Source: DAONJL01 sp035405645 [NCBI: bacterium]
Lineage (GTDB): Bacteria; JAGOBX01; DAONJL01
NCBI GenBank assembly: GCA_035405645.1
Contig: DAONJL010000004.1
Coordinates: 19,143-45,415 of the forward strand
Reading direction: 5' to 3'
DNA: 26,273 nt
The notes under the pieces were generated by a model. It was not told the origin of the DNA. It did not search any database and saw only the letters and a program-made list of their open reading frames with translations. The first letter of the stretch is position 1. The number at the start of each line of letters is the position of its first letter. Below are positions 9,301 to 16,369 of the stretch, piece after piece. Made by a program: the position numbers and the translations under genes.

Positions 9301-12300
9301 GTATCTTGTAAATAAGAACTCATATTTGGAAATTCTATTGTATTTGTTCCATCAGAAACAATTAAATTTTGTAGAATAGATTGATTATTTCTTTTACCAG
9401 CACTTGATAAAAAACTAACCTGCCAATCACTTTTTTTATTTGTATCAAGATAACTATTACCAAAATAAATTCTATTTAATGATGTTCCACCCCAAAAATT
9501 TATATGACCTTCACTGCCAGTATCTAACCATATTCCTGTCAATACTAATGATAAATCTGTATCTGAACTATAATAATTAGCTATATTTTCGTTCAGTTCT
9601 GTTTTAAATATTATTCCATCTAATTTTTCATTTACATTAGTTATCTCACTCGATAATGTTAATACTATTCCATCTGCTTTTTTTATTTCTTTCACACCTA
9701 CATATATATCTCTATATCCATTACTATTTAAATCCTGATAATCATCTGATTCTGTTATACCATCGCTAAAATGAACTACTGCATATTCGCCTTTTGATAA
9801 TATTAATACTTTTTGTGCTAATTGCATTGGCTCATACTCTGATAATATTGTTAAATATACTTTCGATAAATCAATTGGTCCTTCTTTCACATATAATTCT
9901 ATCCAATCTATTTTTTTATCTGTATATGAATAATTTATTTCAGAAATAACTAATGTTCCAGTCTGCGTTGTAATTGCTGATATCGTATCACTTTTTTCAT
10001 TTTCTATATTGTATTTATCTTCTACTGTTATAAAAAATGAATATTTTTTATTTGGTAATAATTTATCAATTACTATATTATTTGTAGTAATATTACCTAA
10101 AAATGGATTATTAGCATTTGTTATTACATTGCTTGCAAAATTAACTTCATCGCCTTCTGAATAATATATTTTATAAGTCTTAAAATTATCTGTATAAGCA
10201 TTATTTAATTGCTGCCAATTTAATCTTAATGATGTGCCCTGTATATTATCAATTGATAAATTTGTTATCTTTGGTATTAGTTGTCCACGAATCATAAAAC
10301 GCCACGGTATTTCATCATTATAATACATTACATCATTAACACATATTCCAAATTGATAAACTGCACCATCCTTAAATTCTTTATCACTTGTTGGTATTAC
10401 TGCTCTACCGCTCGTGCCTGATAATAAAACAGGCACTGAACGCTGGTCTGCATTTATACCATTTGGTCCATCAGGAAAACCATCTACATCATAATAAACT
10501 CGCACATTTGCACTTTCTGGGCTCTGTGTTTTTACTTCAAAATATATCGTTATACTTGCATAACCTAATATACCTTCGCCTGAAAAATCTGTTATATAAT
10601 TTTTACCATCGGTTATCTGTTTTACTTCTGCACCTGAACCAAATAATGTTGTTGCTGATACTATTTCTGATAATTCACTTTCCTGTCCAAGGTCATCAAT
10701 TGAACTAACTCGAAAATAATAACTTGTTGATTGACTTAAATTTATTACACTGCCATAATTCTCGGTAAATTCCTGATATTTATTTGCTTTTGTGATGTTC
10801 GTATCATTTCCATAATATACTCGATATTTTACTACATCTGTATATCTTGATGGTATTGTCCAGTTTAATTTTACTGAATTTTTGCCTATACCACTTACTT
10901 TAATATTTTCTGGAACTGGCGAAAATGAATCAATTTTAAATTTATAATCTATTCCTTTCTTTTGACCTTTATAATAAATATTAAAATAAATTACATCATC
11001 ATTTGAATATTCTGTTTTTGATAATTGAACCTGCCATTTTTTATTTGAATAATTTGCTGTTATTATTTTTGCATTACCACCTGTTGGCAAATTATTTTTA
11101 GCCCAATACACTTTTACTTCATCACCTGAATTTGAATTTGCTATCTCAAAACTTATTGTTATATCTTCATCTTTTAATCGTTCATCATTTGTAAAAGTAT
11201 TGATTGTATTTGTTCCATCACTTGCTGTTAAAAATTCTATTTCACCTGCACTAATTTCACCTGTTAATGAAACAGGTCCAAAAATTGATGTTGGTCCTAA
11301 ATCACTTTCATTACCAAAATCATCTATCGCTGTTATTGCTATATAATAACTTTTTCCTGCTACTAATTCATCGCCTTCATTATATGTCGAAAGTGTTGCA
11401 CTTGTTATATTTTTATCTGTTATATCTGTTTTTTCCGGTCTTAAATTTTCTACACTATTAAACTTATAGTCCTGTATATAAATTAAATATCTATTAAATC
11501 GCGGTGAACCGCGAAGTTTATTCCAACTAATATAAAAACTTTTTTCATCTGCACCTATTGCATTTACATTCGTTATTGAATTTGGTTTTGTTGTACTATG
11601 ATATGGTGTGCCAACAAAATAAGGATCTGGCTTGCTCGTCATCTCAAATACTTTCTTAAATTCTCGGGCATATTCTCTTGCTAATGCAGGATCTTTTACT
11701 ATCACTAAATTTTCTGCATATTCCATTGATGACATTGCTGATTGATTCATTGAACCTGTAACTACATATTCTAAATCTATTACATAATATTTGTGATGCA
11801 TTGTTGAAAAGTTTGCATCTTTTCTTACATCAATTCCATTATTTAAATATATTTTTACTACTGATGGGTCATATTCATAAATTGAACCACCTTCATATAC
11901 ACCTTCAACTATTGCACCACGATTTTTTGCTTCTACACAAGCTTGTGCATATTCTGCAACTTTCTGCTTATTAGTTAAAAATAATATTGATTTTTTTGCC
12001 TGTTGTAATAATGGTAATAATTTTGTAAAGCCCGGATTATCTTCTGGCGAAAAATATATTTCCACTGTTTTTCCATTTATTTCAAATTTATTATTTGTTG
12101 TCGGTGTTTTAATATTATAAAAATTTCCAGCCCATAATGAATCAAATTTCTTTTTATATAAATTTGTTATTCCTGTATGATAAAATACCAATGAATTATT
12201 ATTTTGCTGTGAATAAGCACCATCAGTCCAGTTCGTTGAACCTGTTATTATTTTTGCATTTGCTGTACCTGCATCTATTATTATTAATTTATTATGCATT

Positions 12301-12647
12301 AAGTTATATGTGCCAGTCGGATCTGATGCATCATTCTTTTTTGGTATGCCTGCTGCTAAATACGGAGAAAAAGGTTCATCATTATCACCTAATACTCGAA
12401 CACTTATTCCCTGATTATATTTTAAATTTATTGCCTGAACAATTAAATTATGTGAACTTTCGCCCCAGGAATATGATGATATATCTATGCTTTTTTTAGC
12501 GGTTTTTACTATGCTTTCTATATTTTTTTCAAAATCAGAATTATATTCATTATTCTGAGGTGTAAAATATACATCCCAAAATTTTGCGCCATTTAGAAGC
12601 GTTTTAAATGATATTATTATTAGAATAAATATTATTAAATTTTTCAT
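6387..12647 (-). CDS. Giant secreted PLD-fold protein with Fn3, Ig-like and lamin-tail modules
   Basis: This is a 2086-residue exported protein. A signal peptide covers residues 1-21. Residues ~27-335 form two phospholipase-D lobes, each with an intact HKD motif: His118-Lys120-Asp125 followed by GSTN, and His284-Lys286-Asp291 followed by GSMN. The PLD fold hydrolyses phosphodiesters in phospholipids or nucleic acid; the substrate here is unknown. About seven fibronectin type III modules follow (for example ISWNKL and LNWTIP), alternating with a second beta module that opens with DGTNTI-like sequence. A lamin-tail domain after the third Fn3 starts LVISEINYSYTDKKIDWIELYV in pieces (ISEINY, DWIELYV). 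The protein ends in a Big_1-like Ig module. It has its own promoter at 12661-12690 but no Shine-Dalgarno site. A surface nuclease, lipase or adhesin are all possible. Confidence 0.9.
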   Translation of the reverse strand: MKNLIIFILIIISFKTLLNGAKFWDVYFTPQNNEYNSDFEKNIESIVKTAKKSIDISSYSWGESSHNLIVQAINLKYNQGISVRVLGDNDEPFSPYLAAGIPKKNDASDPTGTYNLMHNKLIIIDAGTANAKIITGSTNWTDGAYSQQNNNSLVFYHTGITNLYKKKFDSLWAGNFYNIKTPTTNNKFEINGKTVEIYFSPEDNPGFTKLLPLLQQAKKSILFLTNKQKVAEYAQACVEAKNRGAIVEGVYEGGSIYEYDPSVVKIYLNNGIDVRKDANFSTMHHKYYVIDLEYVVTGSMNQSAMSSMEYAENLVIVKDPALAREYAREFKKVFEMTSKPDPYFVGTPYHSTTKPNSITNVNAIGADEKSFYISWNKLRGSPRFNRYLIYIQDYKFNSVENLRPEKTDITDKNITSATLSTYNEGDELVAGKSYYIAITAIDDFGNESDLGPTSIFGPVSLTGEISAGEIEFLTASDGTNTINTFTNDERLKDEDITISFEIANSNSGDEVKVYWAKNNLPTGGNAKIITANYSNKKWQVQLSKTEYSNDDVIYFNIYYKGQKKGIDYKFKIDSFSPVPENIKVSGIGKNSVKLNWTIPSRYTDVVKYRVYYGNDTNITKANKYQEFTENYGSVINLSQSTSYYFRVSSIDDLGQESELSEIVSATTLFGSGAEVKQITDGKNYITDFSGEGILGYASITIYFEVKTQSPESANVRVYYDVDGFPDGPNGINADQRSVPVLLSGTSGRAVIPTSDKEFKDGAVYQFGICVNDVMYYNDEIPWRFMIRGQLIPKITNLSIDNIQGTSLRLNWQQLNNAYTDNFKTYKIYYSEGDEVNFASNVITNANNPFLGNITTNNIVIDKLLPNKKYSFFITVEDKYNIENEKSDTISAITTQTGTLVISEINYSYTDKKIDWIELYVKEGPIDLSKVYLTILSEYEPMQLAQKVLILSKGEYAVVHFSDGITESDDYQDLNSNGYRDIYVGVKEIKKADGIVLTLSSEITNVNEKLDGIIFKTELNENIANYYSSDTDLSLVLTGIWLDTGSEGHINFWGGTSLNRIYFGNSYLDTNKKSDWQVSFLSSAGKRNNQSILQNLIVSDGTNTIEFPNMSSYLQDTNIRVEVKINGKFEYDTMLYLSVGKNIEPDGLGSVNDTFISLNKISANNEYYEGYAIIPESFVNDNDKIYFKVLVVSGKDKIDNLTANEQYLFQTYVFNIDGKAINKVTNLDILSIGQNYVVLKWTLPFIQEDDFKYFKIFYSKDDNLTINSEYLLDEKLMNSKTTLYSINNLEAGETYYFCIGIFDKVLNYSLSDTKVCRTKDKVNIEKIYLNNAIETQALETNGQTIGYNNEIIITILTSGITSNDTLYLYYLKGAKDYSVASTIGDSLPMNKISSNQYQVTITTTNITEEQIRFLIKYRDYFIRDDYNYFYVIKSQCDTVRNLKEVNTGSNYTIINWQPIRMNDADFKEFRIYYSKNSVDINSSYLDYQTIPQLKNKNLQLVKISNLESEETYNIRVAVFDNYGNWTISDTLTIKTYPSLELNNINASDGENNISEFFEVKKLKGDTITITIVTNEIPDTNIILSYYKNNESETNLVMPNQKSNYIYEYKIPPQKNNDIIYFEFLYKNYVYKNITMEPYKIQIDTEPLPAVSNFRFDTGQSTNLFIVLSWQPISEIYKEEFKEYRIYYAKGNEELTKNSNYFTNLIGMTNYKKSIVLLTNLEDSTKYTFAIASVDKVGNISDFSNTFCINTITMIPFEDPATDGINKAIKLDGTEYLQAGEIFITFEFTRQLYENEEAYLCYGIDTLPEGANQIRKKMSKENNIVYALINLNNDTRIKDETKISYFVELNGIKLLNNNNYFSFKIDKRVPDKIENFRCINDGGANVILGWTANTNNDFVGYEIKYGTNLDEEKIINYKTEPKLKNQKLTLYTLSGLAQNKNYYIQITAIDKVGYKNYSEKIYLKRVKEDNIKIIAITDTTIKVLKNETKEIKVRVLNNDLPLSDYKIQFKINDNKIRNYVNVETQYTDNEGYVRYKLDLSKIPTKVGLTNLEAVIEDENKKEQKIRFVIFFTENENLIEKTQIYYSSE

Positions 12648-12660
12648 AATATTTATTAAA

Positions 12661-12690
12661 ATTTTAATTAAAGAAAAAACATATTGTCAA
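12661..12690 (-). promoter_or_regulatory. Sigma-70-type promoter for the PLD gene, with overlapping dyad
   Basis: On the minus strand TTGACA (12685-12690) is followed by an 18-base spacer and TAAAAT (12661-12666). Only 13 bases separate the -10 box from the ATG at 12647, so the predicted transcript has a leader of about 7 bases and no ribosome-binding site, close to leaderless. A dyad ATATTG-t-CAATAT at 12681-12693 covers the -35 box and could bind a repressor. The rest of the 160-base gap (12648-12807) is nearly pure A/T, with no convincing GC-stem terminator after thiS. Confidence 0.65.
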
Positions 12691-12807
12691 TATATTTTTG
12701 TATTAAATTAAAAATTAAATTTCGCTAATTTTTTTAAAACCTATTTTTTAAAATTTATTTTCTTCATTCTAAAAAATATTTTTTTTAAATACATAATTTT
12801 TATTTTG

Positions 12808-13023
12808 CTATCCACCACCAAATGGTTTTATTATTTCTATTACATCATCTTGATTTATTTTTATCTCATTATAATCTTCTCTTTTTATTATCTCATTATT
12901 TTTTTGAATTGCAAGCCACTTATCTGTAATTTTTAATTTATTTAATAAATCAAACACAGTTAAATTTTCTTCAATAAAAAAATCTTCGCCATTTAATTTT
13001 ATTTTTATCTTTTTATCAAGCAT
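12808..13023 (-). CDS. thiS: Thiamine biosynthesis sulfur-carrier protein ThiS
   Basis: This 71-residue ubiquitin-like protein starts with KIKIKLNGEDF and ends DDVIEIIKPFGGG. The C-terminal Gly-Gly is the residue pair that is adenylated and thiocarboxylated to carry sulfur to the thiazole synthase ThiG. Length and the terminal triple glycine are normal for the family. The ATG at 13023 overlaps the end of thiH by 8 bases, and GGGAGG at 13036-13041, inside thiH, is 12 bases upstream, so translation is probably coupled. ThiG and ThiF are not in the window. Confidence is high. Confidence 0.93.
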   Translation of the reverse strand: MLDKKIKIKLNGEDFFIEENLTVFDLLNKLKITDKWLAIQKNNEIIKREDYNEIKINQDDVIEIIKPFGGG

Positions 13024-14134
13024 TCAATACTTTTGCCTCCCAATCTTTCCATACTGGTTCGTATCCTATTTTTCTTATTTGTTCTGCTATTTCTTTTATT
13101 GTTCTATTATCAACTACATTAAATTGCGTGCCTGTATTAATCTCATCACAATAATATGCACCTGGATTTGTTTTCGAGCCTGCTGATATATTTGTTACGC
13201 CACATTTAATTAAACCATCGCGTAATTTTGGTGCTTCACGCGTTGATAAATATATCGGTGTATCATTAAAAAAAATTCGTAAAGCACAAATAAGTTGTGT
13301 AAATTTTTTATCTGAAATCATATTATTTGTTTTAAAATTTACTCCTGCATCTCTATATCGTGGCAAACTAACAGTAAATAAAACTCGCCAATATTTTTTT
13401 ATTAAATATTTTAAATGATAAACTAAGTAAAATATATCTTTTTGCCAATCAGCAAGACCAAGTAAAAAACCAATACCAACTCTTCTAAAACCAGCACATG
13501 CACCACGGTCTGGTGTATTTATTCTAAAATTAAAATCTTTTTTCATCCCTGTTGGATGCAATTTTTGATATTCATTTTCTAAATAAGTTTCTTGATATAT
13601 AACTAGCCCATCTGCGCCTGCTTTTACTAATTCTCTATATACTTCCTCTTTTTGTGCTTCGATTTCTATTGATACTGATGCTGCTAATTCTTTTGTATAT
13701 CTTATTATCTCGAAAATATAATTATTATCAAACAATCTACTATCACTTCCTGCGACAAGTAAAATATTTTGCATTCCTTCTGATACTAAAATTTCTAATT
13801 CTTTTTTATATTCTTTTATCGTTAATCTTTTACGAATTATTTTATTATCTCTGCGAAATCCACAATACAAACAATTATTCTCACAATAATTTGATAAATA
13901 TATTGGCGCATATAAATGAATAGTTAAACCAAATCTTTGTTTTGTTATTTTATTTGCAAGTTGTGCTAATTCTTCTAAATGCTGTTCACCTATATCTGAT
14001 ATTAAAACAGCAAAATCTTCTATCTCTAATTTTTTCTCTGTCGTTAATACATTATAAAAATCTATTTCTGTTGCATTTTTTAATATCTCTTTATATTTTT
14101 CAATTTCTAAATTATGTATTATTTCTGAAAACAT
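13016..14134 (-). CDS. thiH: 2-iminoacetate synthase ThiH (radical SAM tyrosine lyase)
   Basis: This 372-residue radical SAM enzyme cleaves tyrosine to 2-iminoacetate (dehydroglycine) and p-cresol, supplying the C2-N unit of the thiamine thiazole in anaerobes and enterobacteria. The iron-sulfur cysteines are Cys84-x3-Cys88-x2-Cys91 in YLSNYCENNCLYCGF. Family signatures follow: YQETYLENEYQKLHPTG, then GACAGFRRVGIGFLLGLADW and VSLPRYRDAG. The motif usually seen as GE after the glycine-rich strand reads GSDSR here. Length is normal. It starts 9 bases after the barrel gene stop without a clear ribosome-binding site and overlaps thiS by 8 bases. No TPP riboswitch precedes it, in keeping with internal operon position. 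Use of ThiH rather than ThiO suggests an anaerobic lifestyle. Confidence 0.95.
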   Translation of the reverse strand: MFSEIIHNLEIEKYKEILKNATEIDFYNVLTTEKKLEIEDFAVLISDIGEQHLEELAQLANKITKQRFGLTIHLYAPIYLSNYCENNCLYCGFRRDNKIIRKRLTIKEYKKELEILVSEGMQNILLVAGSDSRLFDNNYIFEIIRYTKELAASVSIEIEAQKEEVYRELVKAGADGLVIYQETYLENEYQKLHPTGMKKDFNFRINTPDRGACAGFRRVGIGFLLGLADWQKDIFYLVYHLKYLIKKYWRVLFTVSLPRYRDAGVNFKTNNMISDKKFTQLICALRIFFNDTPIYLSTREAPKLRDGLIKCGVTNISAGSKTNPGAYYCDEINTGTQFNVVDNRTIKEIAEQIRKIGYEPVWKDWEAKVLNA

Positions 14135-14143
14135 AATAAAAAA

Positions 14144-15178
14144 CTATTTTGGTAATATTTTTATTTGCCCTTTTACAGGGAAACCACAATCAGGACAATA
14201 ATTATACTCAGAACTAAATAATTTACCGCAATTTAAACATCTAATTATTTCTGGATTCTTTTCTTTTACAAATTTTTCTATTTTTATTCTTTTCTCTTCG
14301 CCAAATGAAAATGATAAAGCAAATGAATAATAATCATCATAAGAAAAATATTTTATTCTTGATATTTTTAATTTAAAATCATTATATAAAAAATTAAAGC
14401 CAAAATTTATATTCTCGTCTCGATTATTATAACCAGCATTAATTTCGTAATATTTCAAAAAATTTATTTTTGTCCCAACTGAACTAAAAAATTTTTCATT
14501 GCGAATTTTAGTTGAACTAAAAAATAATGCAACTTTTATTTTATTTGAAATATGTGGAAAATAATTTAAACCCGCTGAGGTCATTAATGGCATTTCTTTT
14601 TCTTCGCTATTTATTTTTATTGGATTACCAAGATTTAAAACTGTCACACCAAAATTAAAATTATTATATAAATTATATAATACACCAACATCAAAAACTA
14701 TTTTATTATTTTTATTTTCTGAATTTTGTTCTGATGATAACAACTTAAATGATACACCTGAAAAAAATTTTTTATATACTCGTGAACCTACTGAAATTAA
14801 ATAAATTATATTATCTGGATACTCATTGATTTTCTCGTTTTTATTAAAGCCACTAAAATAATATGTATCTGCAATATTATTTTTTTGAAAGCCAAAAGAA
14901 AGATATGAACTTTTTATTGGAATTGATAATACTATTGATTGATTTTTCTGACGCTGAAATAATGAGATATAATTAGCAGAAAAATAATTTTGCACTTTTT
15001 CTGGTAATAATGCAGGATTAATAAATAACAATGAATTATCAGTATTATAAGAAAAATTAGAAAAATTTAATGAAGAAAAATCTGGCTCAAAAAAATATGT
15101 TGCAAAATTAAAAGCATTATCTGCAATTAAAAAAGAATATGCGATAAAAAAAAAAGAGATAAAAAAAATTATTCTCAT
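14144..15178 (-). CDS. PorV/FadL-like outer-membrane barrel protein with C-terminal zinc ribbon
   Basis: This is a 344-residue protein with a signal peptide (residues 1-19) and a series of amphipathic beta strands typical of PorV/PorQ or UPF0164-type barrels. The early LLFINPALLPE motif resembles the NPA-type motif of that group, with Phe/Tyr-rich strand ends through about residue 290. After a basic, Lys-rich linker (KRIKIEKFVKEKNPEIIR) comes Cys314-x2-Cys317-x10-Cys328-x2-Cys331, a textbook zinc-ribbon spacing normally found in cytoplasmic proteins. No internal frameshift is seen, so the ribbon is part of the same frame. The ATG overlaps the GAF gene stop as ATGA. Position after the secretin suggests a role in pilus or secretion function, but that is inference. 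The barrel assignment is moderate; the zinc motif is certain. Confidence 0.7.
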   Translation of the reverse strand: MRIIFFISFFFIAYSFLIADNAFNFATYFFEPDFSSLNFSNFSYNTDNSLLFINPALLPEKVQNYFSANYISLFQRQKNQSIVLSIPIKSSYLSFGFQKNNIADTYYFSGFNKNEKINEYPDNIIYLISVGSRVYKKFFSGVSFKLLSSEQNSENKNNKIVFDVGVLYNLYNNFNFGVTVLNLGNPIKINSEEKEMPLMTSAGLNYFPHISNKIKVALFFSSTKIRNEKFFSSVGTKINFLKYYEINAGYNNRDENINFGFNFLYNDFKLKISRIKYFSYDDYYSFALSFSFGEEKRIKIEKFVKEKNPEIIRCLNCGKLFSSEYNYCPDCGFPVKGQIKILPK

Positions 15179-16353
15179 AAATATTTAGTAAGTAAATTTC
15201 CAAAAATTGGGGTAAGTATCTTTGCTACAAGTCGGTCATTTAAATTATACCCTGTGCCATCTGATTTCCCGGTTAACCGAAGCGCACCAATGATTGAACC
15301 ATAAGCAGAAATCGGAACTGACATTATATAACCTGGTCTTGGCACATCAGTTAAAATAATTGAATTTATTTGCACTGCTCTGCCTGTATCTCCTTCACTA
15401 ACTGGAACTTTTATAGTTGCTGTATCTTCCTGTGAAATAAAGCCAGTTCTATCATAAGCAATAAGTGCTCTTAATTCTGAACCATCTTCAGTTAATAGAA
15501 AAAAAACAACTTCTCTTGTCTTAAATACTTTTAAACAGGTTTGAACAACTTCTTTTAAAAAATCTTCGTAATTATCTACTGAGATCATTTTTGTAGTTGA
15601 ATCAATCATATTATAAAGTAATTCATTAGTTAATGCTTCGATTGTGCCTTCTGCTTTTTTCTTTTCTTTTTCTGCTATTTCCCTTAATATATTTTCTCGT
15701 GCTTCTTTTACTATTATATTTTTTCTTTGTTCTAATGTTTTATTTATTAAAGAAACTAAATCGTGATTCAAATAAATACCTACAAAAGAACCAATAATTA
15801 AAACAACAATAGCAATAAAAATGATTGATTTTTTAAAATCAAAAACAGCATCATACATTGAATCTTTAAAATAGCCAATTCGTAATGTGCCTAAATTTTC
15901 ATCATTATATTTTAAAGGGAAACCGATATCAAGTATCTTTCGTTTTGAAACAAGTAAAAATATCTCTTTTTTAAATCGAAATTCTAATTCTTTATCTGTT
16001 GAAATTTTTATTATTCTTGTTATATCCTCTGATTTTAATTCATCACTAAAACTCTGAACAACTGCATTTTTATCAAGGTCTAATACAATAATATAAGCGA
16101 TACCAAATTGATGTGAAAAATTAATTACCAAATTATCTACATTTGATTGTAAAGAAGCAAAATCTTCTTTTAATAAAATAGATGAATTTGATAATGCAAT
16201 TAAACCTGGTAAAAAATTTATTACTTGCTTATCTGTTAATTTGGTTAAATAATTATGACTATAAAGTATTACAAGTAATAATTGGACTAAAACTATAACA
16301 CAAATAAAAATAATTATTTTATAAAGAAAATGTTCGTCTTTTTTATTTTCCAT
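15175..16353 (-). CDS. Membrane-bound Cache-like/GAF sensor without output domain
   Basis: This is a 392-residue inner-membrane protein. TM1 spans ~12-32. A periplasmic domain of about 140 residues with a Cache-like close (LGTLRIGYFKDSM) leads to TM2 at ~176-195. A HAMP-sized charged coiled coil occupies ~200-245 and a GAF domain ~255-390 (VPVSEGDTGRAVQ, then VPISAYGSIIGALRLTG). No histidine kinase, GGDEF, EAL or phosphatase domain follows, so a signal must be passed by direct contact or by dimer rearrangement. AGGAGG at 16365-16370, overlapping the secretin stop, is 11 bases before the ATG. Co-transcription with pilus genes suggests it controls or senses the pilus machine; this is inferred. 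Confidence 0.8.
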   Translation of the reverse strand: MENKKDEHFLYKIIIFICVIVLVQLLLVILYSHNYLTKLTDKQVINFLPGLIALSNSSILLKEDFASLQSNVDNLVINFSHQFGIAYIIVLDLDKNAVVQSFSDELKSEDITRIIKISTDKELEFRFKKEIFLLVSKRKILDIGFPLKYNDENLGTLRIGYFKDSMYDAVFDFKKSIIFIAIVVLIIGSFVGIYLNHDLVSLINKTLEQRKNIIVKEARENILREIAEKEKKKAEGTIEALTNELLYNMIDSTTKMISVDNYEDFLKEVVQTCLKVFKTREVVFFLLTEDGSELRALIAYDRTGFISQEDTATIKVPVSEGDTGRAVQINSIILTDVPRPGYIMSVPISAYGSIIGALRLTGKSDGTGYNLNDRLVAKILTPIFGNLLTKYL

Positions 16354-16369
16354 TTATTTACTTGCCTCC

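Noticed and set aside
12771-12784. A/T palindrome AAAAAATATTTTTT after thiS as a terminator
   Set aside because: A stem with no G or C is too weak, and such sequence is expected by chance in this AT-rich gap.
12808-12825. Extra glycine at the ThiS end as an anomaly
   Set aside because: A terminal GGG occurs in bona fide ThiS proteins such as that of Bacillus subtilis.
14135-14143. TPP riboswitch before thiH
   Set aside because: Only 9 bases separate thiH from the preceding gene, leaving no room for the aptamer, and I saw no TPP-aptamer-like sequence in the coding end upstream.
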